A stretch of 17,931 nucleotides of DNA from Chrysochromulina tobinii (taxonomy: Eukaryota > Haptophyta > Prymnesiales > Chrysochromulinaceae): NCBI GenBank assembly GCA_001275005.1, contig JWZX01002522.1, forward strand, positions 1-17,931, written 5' to 3'. Shown in pieces: positions 1 through 9,688 of the stretch. The notes beneath the pieces were generated by a model, which saw nothing but the letters and a program-made list of their open reading frames with translations, was not told the DNA's origin and searched no databases. Made by a program: the position numbers and the translations under genes. The number at the start of each line of letters is the position of its first letter. Position 1 is the stretch's first letter.

Positions 1-195
1 ACCCTGCCTCCACCCGCTCCCAGAGCGCCTCCCCGCGCCTGCTCGAAAGCGGTCGGCGAAATGAAGGCGCGTGCGGCAGACGCGTAGCAGCCGGCAGTGC
101 GGCCGGAGCCCCCGATAAGCTCAAGACGCGAGAGGCGGAGGCGGGCATGCGCAACGGCCGCGGCGAAGCCGACCTGGGAGCGCAGGGTCGAGATC

Positions 196-735
196 ATGAA
201 GGTGGATGTCACGCGGTCGCCTGGCTTGCTTAGCCACCCGGCCGAGACGGTGCCCGCGCAGCACCGGATGCAGCACGCCATCACGGCCCAGCGGGAGGCA
301 GCAGCGGCTCGACGTCTCGATGTCCTCATGCTCGCTCTCCCCAGGACGGACCCGCGGAGGCACGCGTGGCTGGAGGCTGGGGATGCCGCCCAGGTCGCGG
401 GCCGTTGGCTTGCTTCGCACCCTTCCGAGCGCCTCGGCTTGGTGTGTTCGTGCAGCGAGTTCAGCGAGATGCTCGTCTCCTACTTGGGCATGGATAGCCC
501 AGCGGCTTCGTCTCCGGGCGTTTTGGGCGCCTCGTTCTCTAGTCTTCGACACCGGACCCTGCCGCCACGATCGAACGCGCGCGCGCTACGGAGGAGCTGC
601 GCTCGGACTCCCAAGCTCGGGCCAGCTCGTGCCCGCAGCACGATGGCGCTGAGCGCGAGCGCGTGCTGTGCAGGTGCGGCGGCGAAAGCGCCGACGCAGC
701 GCGCCGCGCGGCGCAACCGGCGCCGAATGTGGTGC
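196..735 (+). pseudogene. Degraded reading frame resembling haptophyte retroelement-like proteins
   Basis: An open frame with an ATG at 196 reads sensibly to about 510. It contains a W-x(3)-GD segment, a Ser/Pro-rich step, an F-S-E-M motif and a Y-L-G-M-D-S-P motif. From memory, this order (Trp-Gly-Asp, then EF-x-E, then Y-x-G-x-x-SP) recalls repeated, reverse-transcriptase-associated proteins common in haptophyte genomes; that match is inference. After about 520 the plausible coding signal moves to the second frame and then to a third frame (a Cys/Arg/Glu-rich stretch ending at a stop near 750), as expected for a frameshifted remnant. No splice sites were found that would join the pieces cleanly. 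The alternative is chance open frames in GC-rich DNA. Confidence 0.27.
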
Positions 736-797
736 CTCGGCCTGCGGCGTGACGCCCACAGAGGCGGCGGCGGCGGCGGCGATGGAAGCTACTTGTG

Positions 798-828
798 CTC
801 GACACCGTCGTAATGCGGCGGTGTCGAG
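798..828. repeat. Inverted repeat (10-bp stem, 11-nt loop)
   Basis: CTCGACACCG at 798-807 is the exact reverse complement of 819-828. It lies just beyond the degraded frame upstream and could be a hairpin at a transcript 3' end or the end of a small element. No partner copy was seen in the window. Confidence 0.5.
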
Positions 829-996
829 TGCGTCTTTGCGTTCCCCACGGGGGCGCGCGCCATTGGGCGCGTTGGTGCACGCAGGTTTGACGCCGCCGGC
901 CCGACGGGCACGGTAGCAAAAGGAAGCGTCAGCACATTGTGCAAGGCGATGTGGGACGGCGTCCGAGCAGAACCGGGGGAGTCGACGATGGCGCCA

Positions 997-1052
997 TTGT
1001 CTCCACGCGCCGCGCCCCGCCATCTTGTCTCCACGCGCCGCGCCCCGCCATC
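997..1052. repeat. 28-bp tandem duplication
   Basis: Two identical adjacent 28-bp units (997-1024 and 1025-1052), each starting TTGTCTCCACGCG and ending CGCCATC. It is a recent local duplication in non-coding DNA. No gene is called in 830-1220, which otherwise shows only GC-rich low-complexity sequence. Confidence 0.85.
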
Positions 1053-1219
1053 GTCGCCTCCCCGCCTGGTGCGTGTGCGTAACCCACAGAGGCTGCTGCC
1101 TCGCACCGATGCCGGCGCGGCTGCGGCGTGTGCCGCAGGCCTGCGTCCGCCGCCGACCCGCCCGGCTGCGTGTGAGGCGTCCGTAGGTGGCGTCCGCGGT
1201 TTCCGCTGACCGGGTCCGG

Positions 1220-2180
1220 GGGCAAGTTTTTCGTTGAGTCGAAAAGAAAAACGGGTCCCCAGCCCTCGCCCCCTGTGGGCCCATATTTTTCATTTTCTTT
1301 CCATCAACCCATCTTCTATATTTTGTTTATACCCAGCCCATCTTCCGCGTCCCCCTGAGCTCCGAATAGAACGATGGATGAAATTTGGCCATAACTTGCC
1401 TGGAGATTATGATATGATGACCTTTTACCATCCTTGGAGCGATGCAGATCTAGGTACCAGGCCCCCAGAAATGGGCCGTCCTTTTACGACTCCATTCAAT
1501 CGAGACCGTGCGGATCCCAGGGGTGTTTTAAAAGCGCCCAACACGGCGTGTCATCCGATATGAAAAGCGCCCAACACGGCGCGTCTCCACTCTCCAGTAT
1601 GGGGTCGGGTCGGAGGGAGTCGGGTCGGGGGATAGGATATGAAAATTGGGCTCCGAGGTCGAGGTCGGGTCGGGTCGGGTCGGGTCTGGAGCGAGTCCAG
1701 GAAATCCAGTGTCGTTTCCGGGAAAACACCCCCCCTCCGACCCCGACCCCGACCTCCGAGGTCAACCCCTCCGCGGACCCTAGGCGACCGGACCCGACCC
1801 CCCGGGCCGAGGTTTGAGAGTCGAAGGGTCACACTGGAGTGTCAGACACTAAAAATGCGGGAAAGGGTTCGTCGAAGTTTCGTCACTGACCTCGCAGGGT
1901 TTCGTCATCTCTTTATTAGGCAACCAGAGGGTTTCGTCATTAGGGCTACCGGTCCGGATCTCGCCTAGGATATAGAAGATGGGGGTTGATGGAAAATCCA
2001 TATGTATCGGACCCTTGGGGGCTGAAAACTTACGTAAGAATTAGGGGCCAAGGGCTGGGCTGGTGGTGTTCCGTATGTGGCGCTGTATCGGTTAGCAAGT
2101 TCAGCCGGGGGAATAGGATCACAAAGGACTATACCCCAACCCAATAAGTATTTGGGGAAGGTTCCATAACATGAGCCAAT
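1220..2180. other. AT-richer intergenic stretch with nested short repeats
   Basis: Base composition drops here from the very GC-rich norm, with runs such as CATATTTTTCATTTTC. No convincing gene was found. It contains a 19-bp direct repeat (1530-1548 and 1563-1581, starting AAAAGCGCCCAACACG), a (GGGTC)n tract with a C-rich counterpart (1640-1800), and AGGGTTTCGTCAT repeated at 1896-1908 and 1928-1940 with a weaker copy near 1877. The mixture suggests old mobile-element debris; this is inference. Confidence 0.5.
1667..1684 (+). repeat. (GGGTC)n G-quadruplex motif
   Basis: Four GGG runs spaced by TC lie at 1667-1684. About 45-65 bp further on, 1733-1765 carries the complementary C-rich sequence (repeated CCCCGACC). 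The two tracts can pair as a long imperfect stem, or each can give a four-stranded structure on opposite strands. Function is unknown. Confidence 0.7.
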
Positions 2181-2216
2181 GCCTTCATCAGCCCGCCCAA
2201 AGCTGCTCGCTGCTCT

Positions 2217-5200
2217 TCAGTGCCATTCAATCAAAGCCGACTCGGTGCGGAAGGCTCGTTTCTTGAGCTTCGCAAGCAGCACGCGGAATCCGCGCACGCG
2301 CTCCACCGGTATGGAGATGCCCACATGCATGCACGAGGCGCCGTCGTGGGCGACGCGCACACCGCGCCGCCGCGCACGCTTGCCAGCGCTGCTCGCGCCG
2401 CCTCCCGTGCTGCTGCCCATGCTGCCGCCCATGCCACCAGCCCCGGTCGGCACGCGATCGCATGGCGGGCTCGAGAGCGCTTCCGCGGCCAACACGGAGA
2501 ACGCGGAGGAGAGCGCGGAGGAGGACCTGGACGCGAACGCGGAGGTGGACGCGGAGGTGCTCGCGGCGGAGCTCGCATCACGCTCGAATGGGCGCGCGGG
2601 CGGCGGTGAGTCGAGCCGTCGGTAGCGCGCGTCGGCTAGTCCGAGGGCGAGAGCGTGCTGGATCGCAATCTCGACCTCAGATCGGTACTTTCCGAGCACC
2701 ATCGTACTCGATGCGATTGCGGCCTGCGCCGCGGCTTCGAGCGTCGCGCTCGGATCGGACGCACTCGTGGCATGCGTGAAGGCAGAGGCGACGTGGGCGA
2801 AGCCGGCGGCGCACGTGGCGGCTGCGTCGGCGTCGGCAATCACCTGGCGCTTCACGCACGCCTTGGAGAAGCACACAGCACCGCGGCCCGTGCCCTCCCC
2901 CACCCCTCCGCCTCCGCCGCCTTCGCCGCCCATGCCGCCGCGGCCGCCGCGCCTCCGGGCAGCCCCTCGCGCGCTGCCGCCACCCTCCGCGCCGGCACCG
3001 GTGGCACCGCCATCGCTGCCAAGTCCGTCGTCCGCCGTGCCGTTGGGAGCGGGCGCGGCGTTGCAGCAGGTAAGGAACGCAACGCCAGGGAAGCGGCGCA
3101 CCTGGACCGCAATCAGTGTCAGTCAGTGGCAATCGGTGTCACTCCTAGACACTCAGCAGCACTCAGCAGCACTCAGCAGCACTCAGCAGCACTCAGCAGC
3201 ACTCCGCAGCACTCCGCAGCACTCAGCAGCACTCAGCAGCACTCAGACGGCGCACAGGGATTCCAAAAAAGTCGAGCACGTGCGCGACCAGGTTCTCGTC
3301 CTGCAGGCTCACACCATTGGTCACGGCCCCGCGCTGCAGCTGGTGGTCGATTCTCATGATGGAGCCGTCCATCAGGAAGTCCCAACGGCGCATGTACACC
3401 TCCGCCGCTGCGCGTGAGAGCACCGCGTGCCGATCGTTCAGGCCGCCGTAGTAGTCCTCACCGCTGGGGATCCAAACTGCCTGGGCGGGCTGTAGCAGGC
3501 TGAGGGGCGGATGCGGGCGCAACCACTCAAACTCGAGGCGCGTGTGAACGATCCGGTCGTACATGCGGCCAACCGACCGCTCGCGCGCCGCGGCCACGTT
3601 GAGGCACCGGTGGATGTCGTGCAGCTGGCGCAGCACATGCAGCTTAGGAGATCCGAGGACCGGAGCAAAGATCGTGTTGCCCAGGTAGATGCCCCGGCAC
3701 CTGTACGTGCTAGGAGCTCGAGCGGCCGCGTCGGTGGTGCCGGCGGTGGCGCCAGAGAGCGTCCCGTTGTCAGGCTCCCGGCGGACGCAGTTGACGGGCG
3801 ACTTGGGGTGAGAATAGGCGGAGAGGATGTTCGGCCAGTGTGGAAGGCCCTCGAGCGTCCTCGTGAGCACCTCGTGAGAGAGCATGGGCTGCATGTCGAC
3901 CGCTGCAAAGGGGGCGAGGGCGGGCCAGCGCGCGGCGAGGGCGCAGCTGGCGACGCTCGTGCAGCCATCGTTGGCATTGTACGTGAGCGCAAGGAGGGTC
4001 TGTGCGCGTAGTGGCTCGATCAGGTTCGCTTTGAGCGAGGCGCCGCCACGTGCCACGCTCACGCCCATCCAGCCCGAGAAGCAGACCGCGCAATGCTCCG
4101 TTTGCTCCGAGATATGCTCCGAGATATGCTCCGAGAGATTCGCCTCGGCTGGCGAGGCCGCCGCTGCTGGCGCTGAGGGCGGTGGACCCGCCGACGACGA
4201 CGACGCCGACGCCGCCGATCTCGCCGCCGACGCCGCTGCCGCCGCCAAGCCCGCTGCCGACGCCCTCGCGCCCATACCAATCGAAGGCGGAGGCGGATCT
4301 CTCGGAGCATCTATCGGAGCATATCTCGGAGCATATCTCGGAGCATATCTCGAAGGCGGAGGCGGATCGAGGCGGCACCGGCTGACGAGTGCAGACGTGA
4401 TGAGGCTCGCAATCAGTGGAGCAGTGCCGCCGACGGCGCCACGCACTGAGAGGAAGGCGCGTGACGCGTCGAGGAGCATGGCCCCCCCAAGTCGCGCCGC
4501 CTGCCGGGACATTCGCGACCATCCACGCGGCACCCCCACCCTCACAGTCACCCCATCGATCGCGGACGGTGCATGACCGCCGCTGGCCGTAGCAGCATGG
4601 TCCGGAGACGTAACGAGCAGCAGCACGTGTGTACCCTGCAACAACTGCAGCAGCGAGCCGAGCTGTCGCGGCGCCTCGTCTGCCGCCGCCTGCTCGGCGG
4701 CAGCGACCGCAGAGTTGCTGTCGCGTCTCCTCTCGGCGCGCCGTGTCGAGCTCTCGGCGCTGCGCGTCGGGGTTTCTTCACGCGTCGTCCTGCTAGTCGT
4801 GATGACGCTTACCATCACCACGACTGCACGTGCGCCGGTTAGCTTCGCCGGCCACTTCGCCCGCGCACTCGACACGTCGGTCGCGGTATGCGACGTCACT
4901 CGCAACCCACTCTGGCGTGCCAGCTGCGTGCGGAGTAACTCGAGCTCCATATGGACCATAGGGCTGCCCTCGCGACCAATCGCCAGGAGCACGAGACCGC
5001 CTGTGGCTGGGCAGTGCGCCGGCTGCCCTGGTTTCTGACGCAGCCGACGCCTTGACCCCTCCGTGATGAGCAGGCCCGCCTTGGGAGCACTGCCCTTTGG
5101 AACGGACCAGAAGCCCTCGTAGGTCGTGTTGCCAACGACGTAGTCGACGTCGCGGCTGACGACGTCGGCCGAGCGGTCGGGGCGCACAAAGTGGCCGTGG

Positions 5201-5268
5201 ACAGCGCGACCATGCGAGAGGACCAGCATCGTCAGGAGGGGGAGCAGCCTCAGACTCTTGCCGGCCAT
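2217..5268 (-). CDS. Secreted/Golgi glycosyltransferase-like protein (two exons, about 965 aa)
   Basis: Exon 1 is 5268-3256 and exon 2 is 3101-2217, with a GT-AG intron between. The ATG at 5268 is chosen because it opens a clear signal peptide or signal anchor (residues 1-25, basic MAGKSLR then LLPLLTMLVL). Residues 300-395 are Pro/Ala/Ser-rich low complexity. The best-conserved block is about 545-690: Y-D-R-I-V-H-T-R-L-E-F, then V-W-I-P-S-G-E-D-Y-Y-G-G-L-N-D-R and R-R-W-D-F. This resembles uncharacterised algal and plant glycosyltransferase-like proteins that carry a sugar-nucleotide/metal site around the ED/NDR motif; the family call is from memory. The join gives F-F-G-I-P-V-R-R-F-P-G-V-A-F-L-T-C-C, a smoother sequence than the unspliced tail. 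Exon 2 adds a Gly-rich stretch, a helical block with Y-R-S-E-V-E-I-A-I-Q-H-A-L-A-L, and a basic C-terminus. The product probably enters the secretory pathway; its substrate is unknown. Confidence 0.6.
3102..3255 (-). other. Intron of the glycosyltransferase-like gene, mostly minisatellite
   Basis: Donor GTGCGC at 3255, acceptor CCAG ending at 3102, 154 nt. Removing it keeps the frame. GTGCGCCG occurs both at the first 8 nt of the intron (3255-3248) and at the first 8 nt of exon 2 (3101-3094). If the intron is retained, the protein ends within nine residues at a TGA made by the decamer repeat. Confidence 0.6.
3151..3246. repeat. 10-bp minisatellite, 9 full copies plus a partial
   Basis: Seven ACTCAGCAGC units and two ACTCCGCAGC variants (3201-3220) run from 3151 to 3240, with a partial unit to 3246. 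The array lies inside the inferred intron. On the minus strand each standard unit carries TGA; because 10 is not a multiple of 3, every frame meets a stop within a few units. Confidence 0.95.
4094..4352. repeat. Inverted pair of 12-bp repeat arrays inside a coding exon
   Basis: 4094-4138 carries about three copies of TGCTCCGAGATA. 4301-4352 carries four copies of CTCGGAGCATAT, which is its reverse complement. The second array is bracketed by a 19-bp direct repeat (4281-4299 and 4350-4368, starting TCGAAGGCGGAGG). The segment between is GCC-rich and codes for Ala/Ser/Pro. In the protein the two arrays read as different peptides: S-E-H-I repeats and R-Y-A-P repeats. Confidence 0.85.
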
Positions 5269-5769
5269 GGCAAACCCGATCGCGAACTCCGATCCCGCGA
5301 AGGTGTGAACATGATGCGCATGCAGCGTCGGGATGGGTGGATGGAGGGGGGGGGGGAAGATTGTGAAGGTGCTAAATGGAAAGCAGGGCTGTTGAGGAGC
5401 ATGTTGACGCGATTCTGAAGCGCACGTTACATGTATTAGATAAACATTTTTCGACAGGTGCTCGGGCCGGTCCGCTCGCTCACGTCTACACGTCAGTCCT
5501 GCACATGCTGTCATCGACGATCGAGAGCAGCGTCTACATGTACTACGAGCGTGCGCCGATCAAAAAACACGTGTGTTGCGTGTGTACTGTACATACGACA
5601 CGTCGCCGCCGCGGCCCGCGCGCGACTCCGCCGGCCCCGCGCTACACCGTAACATTTCGTGAACACGCATGCACGCATCGGTGCCCACTGACATGAGCCA
5701 CCCCATCAACCACATGCACTCTTCCTGTGAGTCCGCCGCCTCCTCGGACCTCGCGGCTCGCTCGCCTGC
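5269..5769. promoter_or_regulatory. Spacer: 5' flank of the glycosyltransferase-like gene and 3' flank of the TPS gene
   Basis: Both neighbours are on the minus strand. A pure G11 run at 5346-5356 gives a pyrimidine tract about 80 nt before the ATG at 5268, probably in the 5' UTR or core promoter. A relatively AT-rich patch (5420-5455) and several TACATGTA-like palindromes (near 5430 and 5535) follow. No gene and no clear polyadenylation signal were seen here. Confidence 0.4.
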
Positions 5770-8700
5770 TCACAAAACAGACGCCGAGCGGCCGCTGCGA
5801 CCAAAGCCGCCCGCGGCCATCGAGCTGGGCAAGTCCAAGGGTGCGTCTGGCAGCATACCTGCCACGTGAGGCGAGACTCCCGCTAACCCACCTGCCAGGG
5901 GGCCGCCAGCCACGTGGCCGCCTCCCATGTACGGCGAAGCGGGCGTGGGCGAGTGACCGGCGCTCATGCCGGCGCTCATGCCGGTGCCCGTCTGGCGCAC
6001 GAAGGGGCGCGGCGCGGACGCGGGCGAGGGCATCGCGGGCGACGTGGAGACGTTTCGGAGCGCTTCGAGCAGCGAGATGACCTGCGAGGACGAGGAGGCG
6101 ACGTACTGCGCATGGCTCGTAGGACGTGAGGTGCCCCCGACCGTCACAGTGAATAGCTTGCCCTGCAGCCTCTCGCGCAGCCCGGGCGAGCATGCGCGCG
6201 CCGTGGTGGCAGAGAGCATGTACTCGTCGTCGTCATCGTCGCCAATACAAAGCAAAAAGTCGACCGGCGCCTGCCGATCCGCTGCCATCAGAAGAACATC
6301 GGCGGCGGCTCCCTTGTTCACGCCGCTCAGGCGCACCTCGACTAGTCCTTTGGCAGGGTGATGCGCGACACTCACCCCCGCGTCGGTGAGCCGTTGGCGC
6401 AGCTGTAGCGTGAGTGATCTCGCTTGGAGCTGGCCGAAATCGGGGTCTGCGTCGTGGTAGCACCATTGAACAGCTGAGAGCTGTGCACGCACGTACGAGC
6501 CGTTGGTGCGGGACGTGTACTCGCACATGAGCTGCTCAGCACGCTCGCGCCAGTCGGCGGCTGGCACGGGGAGAGAATGGAGCAGCGTCGTCCAGTCGGA
6601 CGCTGCGTACCGACTTGGGCTCGGGTCGGAGCCCTCGAGCTCCGCGTCGACCGTTACGCCAGGGCCGTGGACGAGCGCAGCGATCGGCGCATAGTCGTCA
6701 TGGGACGAGCGAGAGAGAGACGAAGCAGCCGAGCCTGTACGGGACGGGATCAGCCCAGAAAAGACGTTCTTGACGGAGGCGAGAGGCTCTTTGGAGACGA
6801 GCTGCACGTAGCCGAGTTCGGCCGCCAGCCCGAGCCGGGGCACCTGCCCGAGGATGGCCTGCATGTCGGCGGGCGTGCGGCCTGAGATCACGTACACGAC
6901 GTTGGCCGGGTCGGCCGCTAGCTGCGCGAGGCATTGCAGCGCCGCCGCGGGCGGCTGTAGTGAATGGCCCTGGAAGTCGTGGAAGTTCTTGAGGTGCGTG
7001 ATCACCTGCTCCTGCTGGATGAGTGTCCCGTCGAGGCCGAGGAAGATGACACGCCTCGTCGAGTTCCGGTACGCGCGCACCACGGCCGCATCCTGCAGCC
7101 GTGGTACCGGTGCACCCTTGCACGTGCCGCCCGGCCAACCCGCGATCGCCGTCGTCGGCGGGCTCGCGGGTGTGGAGGAGAGCATCGCCGAGCGGACGCG
7201 GCGCATGTCTTGGACCGCGAGCTTGAGCCAAGTCGACGTCGAATGCGAGCGCACGAAGTCGTAATCCTTAGCGAGGCGCGCGGTGCGCTCCTCGGGTGAC
7301 ATAGCTAGCGCCAGGTCGAGCTGCTCGACGATGTGCTCCAGATTGAACGGGTTGATGCGCATGGCGCCGTTGAGCACCTGCGCGCAGCCCACGAACTCAG
7401 AGAGGACAACGAGCCCTTCAGCCACCGGCTGCTGCGACGACTTGCACAGCACGTACTCAAACGGGAGCAGGTTGAGGCCATCACGCATCGCGCAATTGAG
7501 GTACACGTCGCACACGCGGAAGAGCGCGAGGCGGTCGTTGACGGTCCATGAGGTGATCTCTGCCCCGACCTCAAAGTAGTAGAGCGTGCCCTCGCCGAAT
7601 CGCGTGCGGATGCGCGTAGCCGCCTCGCGCATGGAGGCGGAGTACTTCCGCGACTGGTCCGGTCGCGCGGCGTCGGCAAAGCAGACCTGGACTAAGCAGA
7701 CGCGCTCGCGCCACATTGGGTAGTTGCTCAGCAGCGCCTCGTACGCGTCAAGTTTGAGCGCGGCGCCCTGCAGCGGGTTGAGCATCTCGACGCCGCCGAT
7801 GACCTTGCGCCCGGCGATGTTGCACCTCTCGCGGAGCCTCGCGACCGCCCCTGCGAGCTCTGGCTGCTGCAGCCGGTGAAGCATCACATCCCGGTCGATG
7901 CCCACGTGCGAGACACTGAGGGTTACCAGCCCGCCGCCCTTTTTGATCGAGAGTACGCCGCCAGCGGGACTCACGCCCACATTCGCGCCGAGGCCGAGGA
8001 GCCTCCGGCATGACGTCATGAAATGGCGAGCGTACTCGAAGAGGTGGAAGCCCACCACGTTGGCCGCGAGCATGCCTGGGAGTGGAGGGGAGTGTGTTGG
8101 GGGGGGCACGAGGCGGGCGGGGGGTTGGAGGGTGGTGCTATGTGCGAGGCGTGGCTGTGGAACGAAGGGAAGCTGGAGACCTACGCGCTCTTGGCGCGGC
8201 GTTGTGGGCGCGGCGTTCTGGGCGCGGCGCGCTCTGGCTGCGTACCTTCGAGCAGGGCGATGCGGTAAGGGAGCACGCGCCAGATCTCTGGCGAGGGGAA
8301 GGGCGTGTGCAGGAAGAGCGAGATGATGCACGAGGGGGGCGGCTTAGGCGGCGGCGCGTCGGCCGAGCTCGGCTTGGGCACTTCCCGGAGCTTGCCCGGC
8401 AGCAGCAGCAGGTGATACGATTGGACCCAAACGAGGTCACCACATCGCCACGTGGCACGCACGGTGGCGGCGTACGCCTCATTCCCGTGCTCGTACGCCT
8501 TCCACATCGCCGGGACGACGCTGCCGTCGCCGCCGCGCCCGCCTGCGTGCCGATCGGGTAGCTGGTTGTGCAGGATCGGCCATAGCACGTTAGAGGCGAA
8601 GTCGGACAAGTCGACCCCGCGGAGCCAGACAGGCTTACAGTTGAACCGCTCCAAGAATGTCGCGAGCTCGGCCTCCTCCTCGCGTGACACGTCGCACCTG

Positions 8701-9458
8701 GGCACCCCGATCCAGATCGTCTCGAGATTAAGCCCACCAAGCACGTGGCGTCCGCCCTGCACCGACGTCGTGAGCACTGAGGATTCGTCCCATTCCACCT
8801 GCCAGCCGCCGGTGACGCCTCGCGAAATCTTCAGCGGCAGGTGCTGCGTCACGACGAGGAGTCGCTCGTTCAGGCTCGGGTCGACCTCGCCCTCTGAGCC
8901 GCTCGACAACGGCATCGGCGTCGGCGCGGGCGGCCGCACGCCAGTCGGGCTAGCGAGTACGTCATGATGAGTTCCGCTGCTGCCGCGCGGCGTCGCACTG
9001 CTCGAGCCCATGCTGTTGCTGCTGCTGCTGGGCGGCGGGCCCATGGACCACGTGGTCGCGACACCCCAATCCGCCACCAGGTTCAGGCTATCCACGTCCG
9101 TTGGAAGGATTAGCCTCCGGTTGGCGCCCAGTGGCTCCCAAGCATGCGAGCCATCGCCACGCACGATGACGAACTTGTACTCAATCTCCTCGTCGGCGTT
9201 GACGGCGCGGAGCAGCGGCTCGCAGCGCCAGATGGGGAAACTGTGCTCGTCCGTTGTCAATCGCAGCCCACGCTCGGGCCGCCAGCTTCCAAATTGCTCT
9301 GTGCTGCCGGCGATGACAACTGTGTCGCCGAAGAGCGTGTTCTCGCACCGGACCTCGAAGCTGCACCTCACGAAGAGGCGGCCGGTATAGTCCTCACTGC
9401 GGGCGAGATGTGCGAGTTGGTCGCCTAATGACGAGCGGCCCATGCCCATGCGCGCCAT
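5770..9458 (-). CDS. TPS: CBM20-containing trehalose-6-phosphate synthase/phosphatase-like protein (two exons, about 1172 aa)
   Basis: Exon 1 is 9458-8246 and exon 2 is 8075-5770. The start is the first in-frame ATG (9458) after an upstream TGA at 9545-9543. Domain order: CBM20 starch-binding domain (residues about 26-120) with the ligand residues in place (GSW Trp59, YKF Lys95, AWEP Trp107); Ser/Pro linker; GT20 synthase-like domain (about 198-700); HAD phosphatase-like domain (about 747-1080); Gly/Ala/Ser/Pro-rich tail. Catalytic positions are degraded. The usual HDYHL reads QSYHL (346-350), DRLDYIKG reads EMLNPLQG (Arg to Met502, Lys to Gln507), and the phosphatase DxDGT reads GLDGT (nucleophile Asp to Gly751). 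Retained are FLHTPFPS, RDGLNL with Asp603 and Glu611, VNKG and GDDDDDE. It is therefore probably a starch-, glycogen- or chrysolaminarin-associated regulatory pseudoenzyme, like a more extreme plant class II TPS. Family assignment is firm; loss of activity is inferred. It is divergent from the orphan gene at 9689. Confidence 0.88.
8076..8245 (-). other. Intron of the TPS-like gene
   Basis: Donor CGAAG/GTACGC at 8245, acceptor CTCCCAG/GC at 8076, 170 nt. Splicing joins L-P-Y-R-I-A-L-L-E to G-M-L-A-A-N-V-V-G-F-H-L in one frame, the expected order for a GT20 domain. The acceptor side is pyrimidine-rich. Confidence 0.9.
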
Positions 9459-9688
9459 GATGTTGGCGAGCAATGAGAGACGACGGGAGCCTGCTGCGCG
9501 ACGAGGGAGGCGCGGGTCCCGCAGACTCTCGTGACCCTTTCGTCATCAATCGCCGGTCTCGTCAAACGGTGTTTACATTGACGATGTGCGCTGCCATGTA
9601 GGATCATTCATGTGGGGGAATTCTTCACGGATTCTGTGCTTCGCGCGGAATCGCGAAATGCTTCCGAAGCGAGCGGACGTACGAGCAT
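9459..9688. promoter_or_regulatory. Divergent promoter region between the TPS-like gene and the orphan plus-strand gene
   Basis: The two start codons face away from each other across 230 bp. The spacer is AT-richer than the genes and has two small palindromes: TCGTCAA/TTGACGA (9559-9565 and 9578-9584) and TTCGCG/CGCGAA (9640-9645 and 9652-9657). The second contains an E2F-like TTCGCGC core. No clear TATA box is seen. A shared bidirectional promoter is inferred from geometry only. Confidence 0.45.

Noticed and set aside
1-87. 3' end of a plus-strand gene entering from the left
   Set aside because: The frame is open from base 1 to a TAG at 85-87, but 28 codons of Pro/Ala/Arg-rich sequence are too little to support a call.
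586-1293. Minus-strand frame of 235 codons in the left flank
   Set aside because: Arg/Ala-rich composition, spans the tandem repeat and hairpin, and has no recognisable motif; probably a chance frame.
2179-2625. Plus-strand frame with an acidic A-E-E/N-A-E repeat
   Set aside because: It is antisense to exon 2 of the glycosyltransferase-like gene, whose frame joins smoothly to exon 1.
3151-3246. CRISPR array
   Set aside because: Direct 10-bp tandem units without spacers in a eukaryotic intron; it is a minisatellite.
8076-8331. N-terminal extension of the second TPS reading frame (85 residues from 8331)
   Set aside because: It is intron sequence plus out-of-frame exon 1; splicing 8246 to 8075 gives the expected GT20 order.
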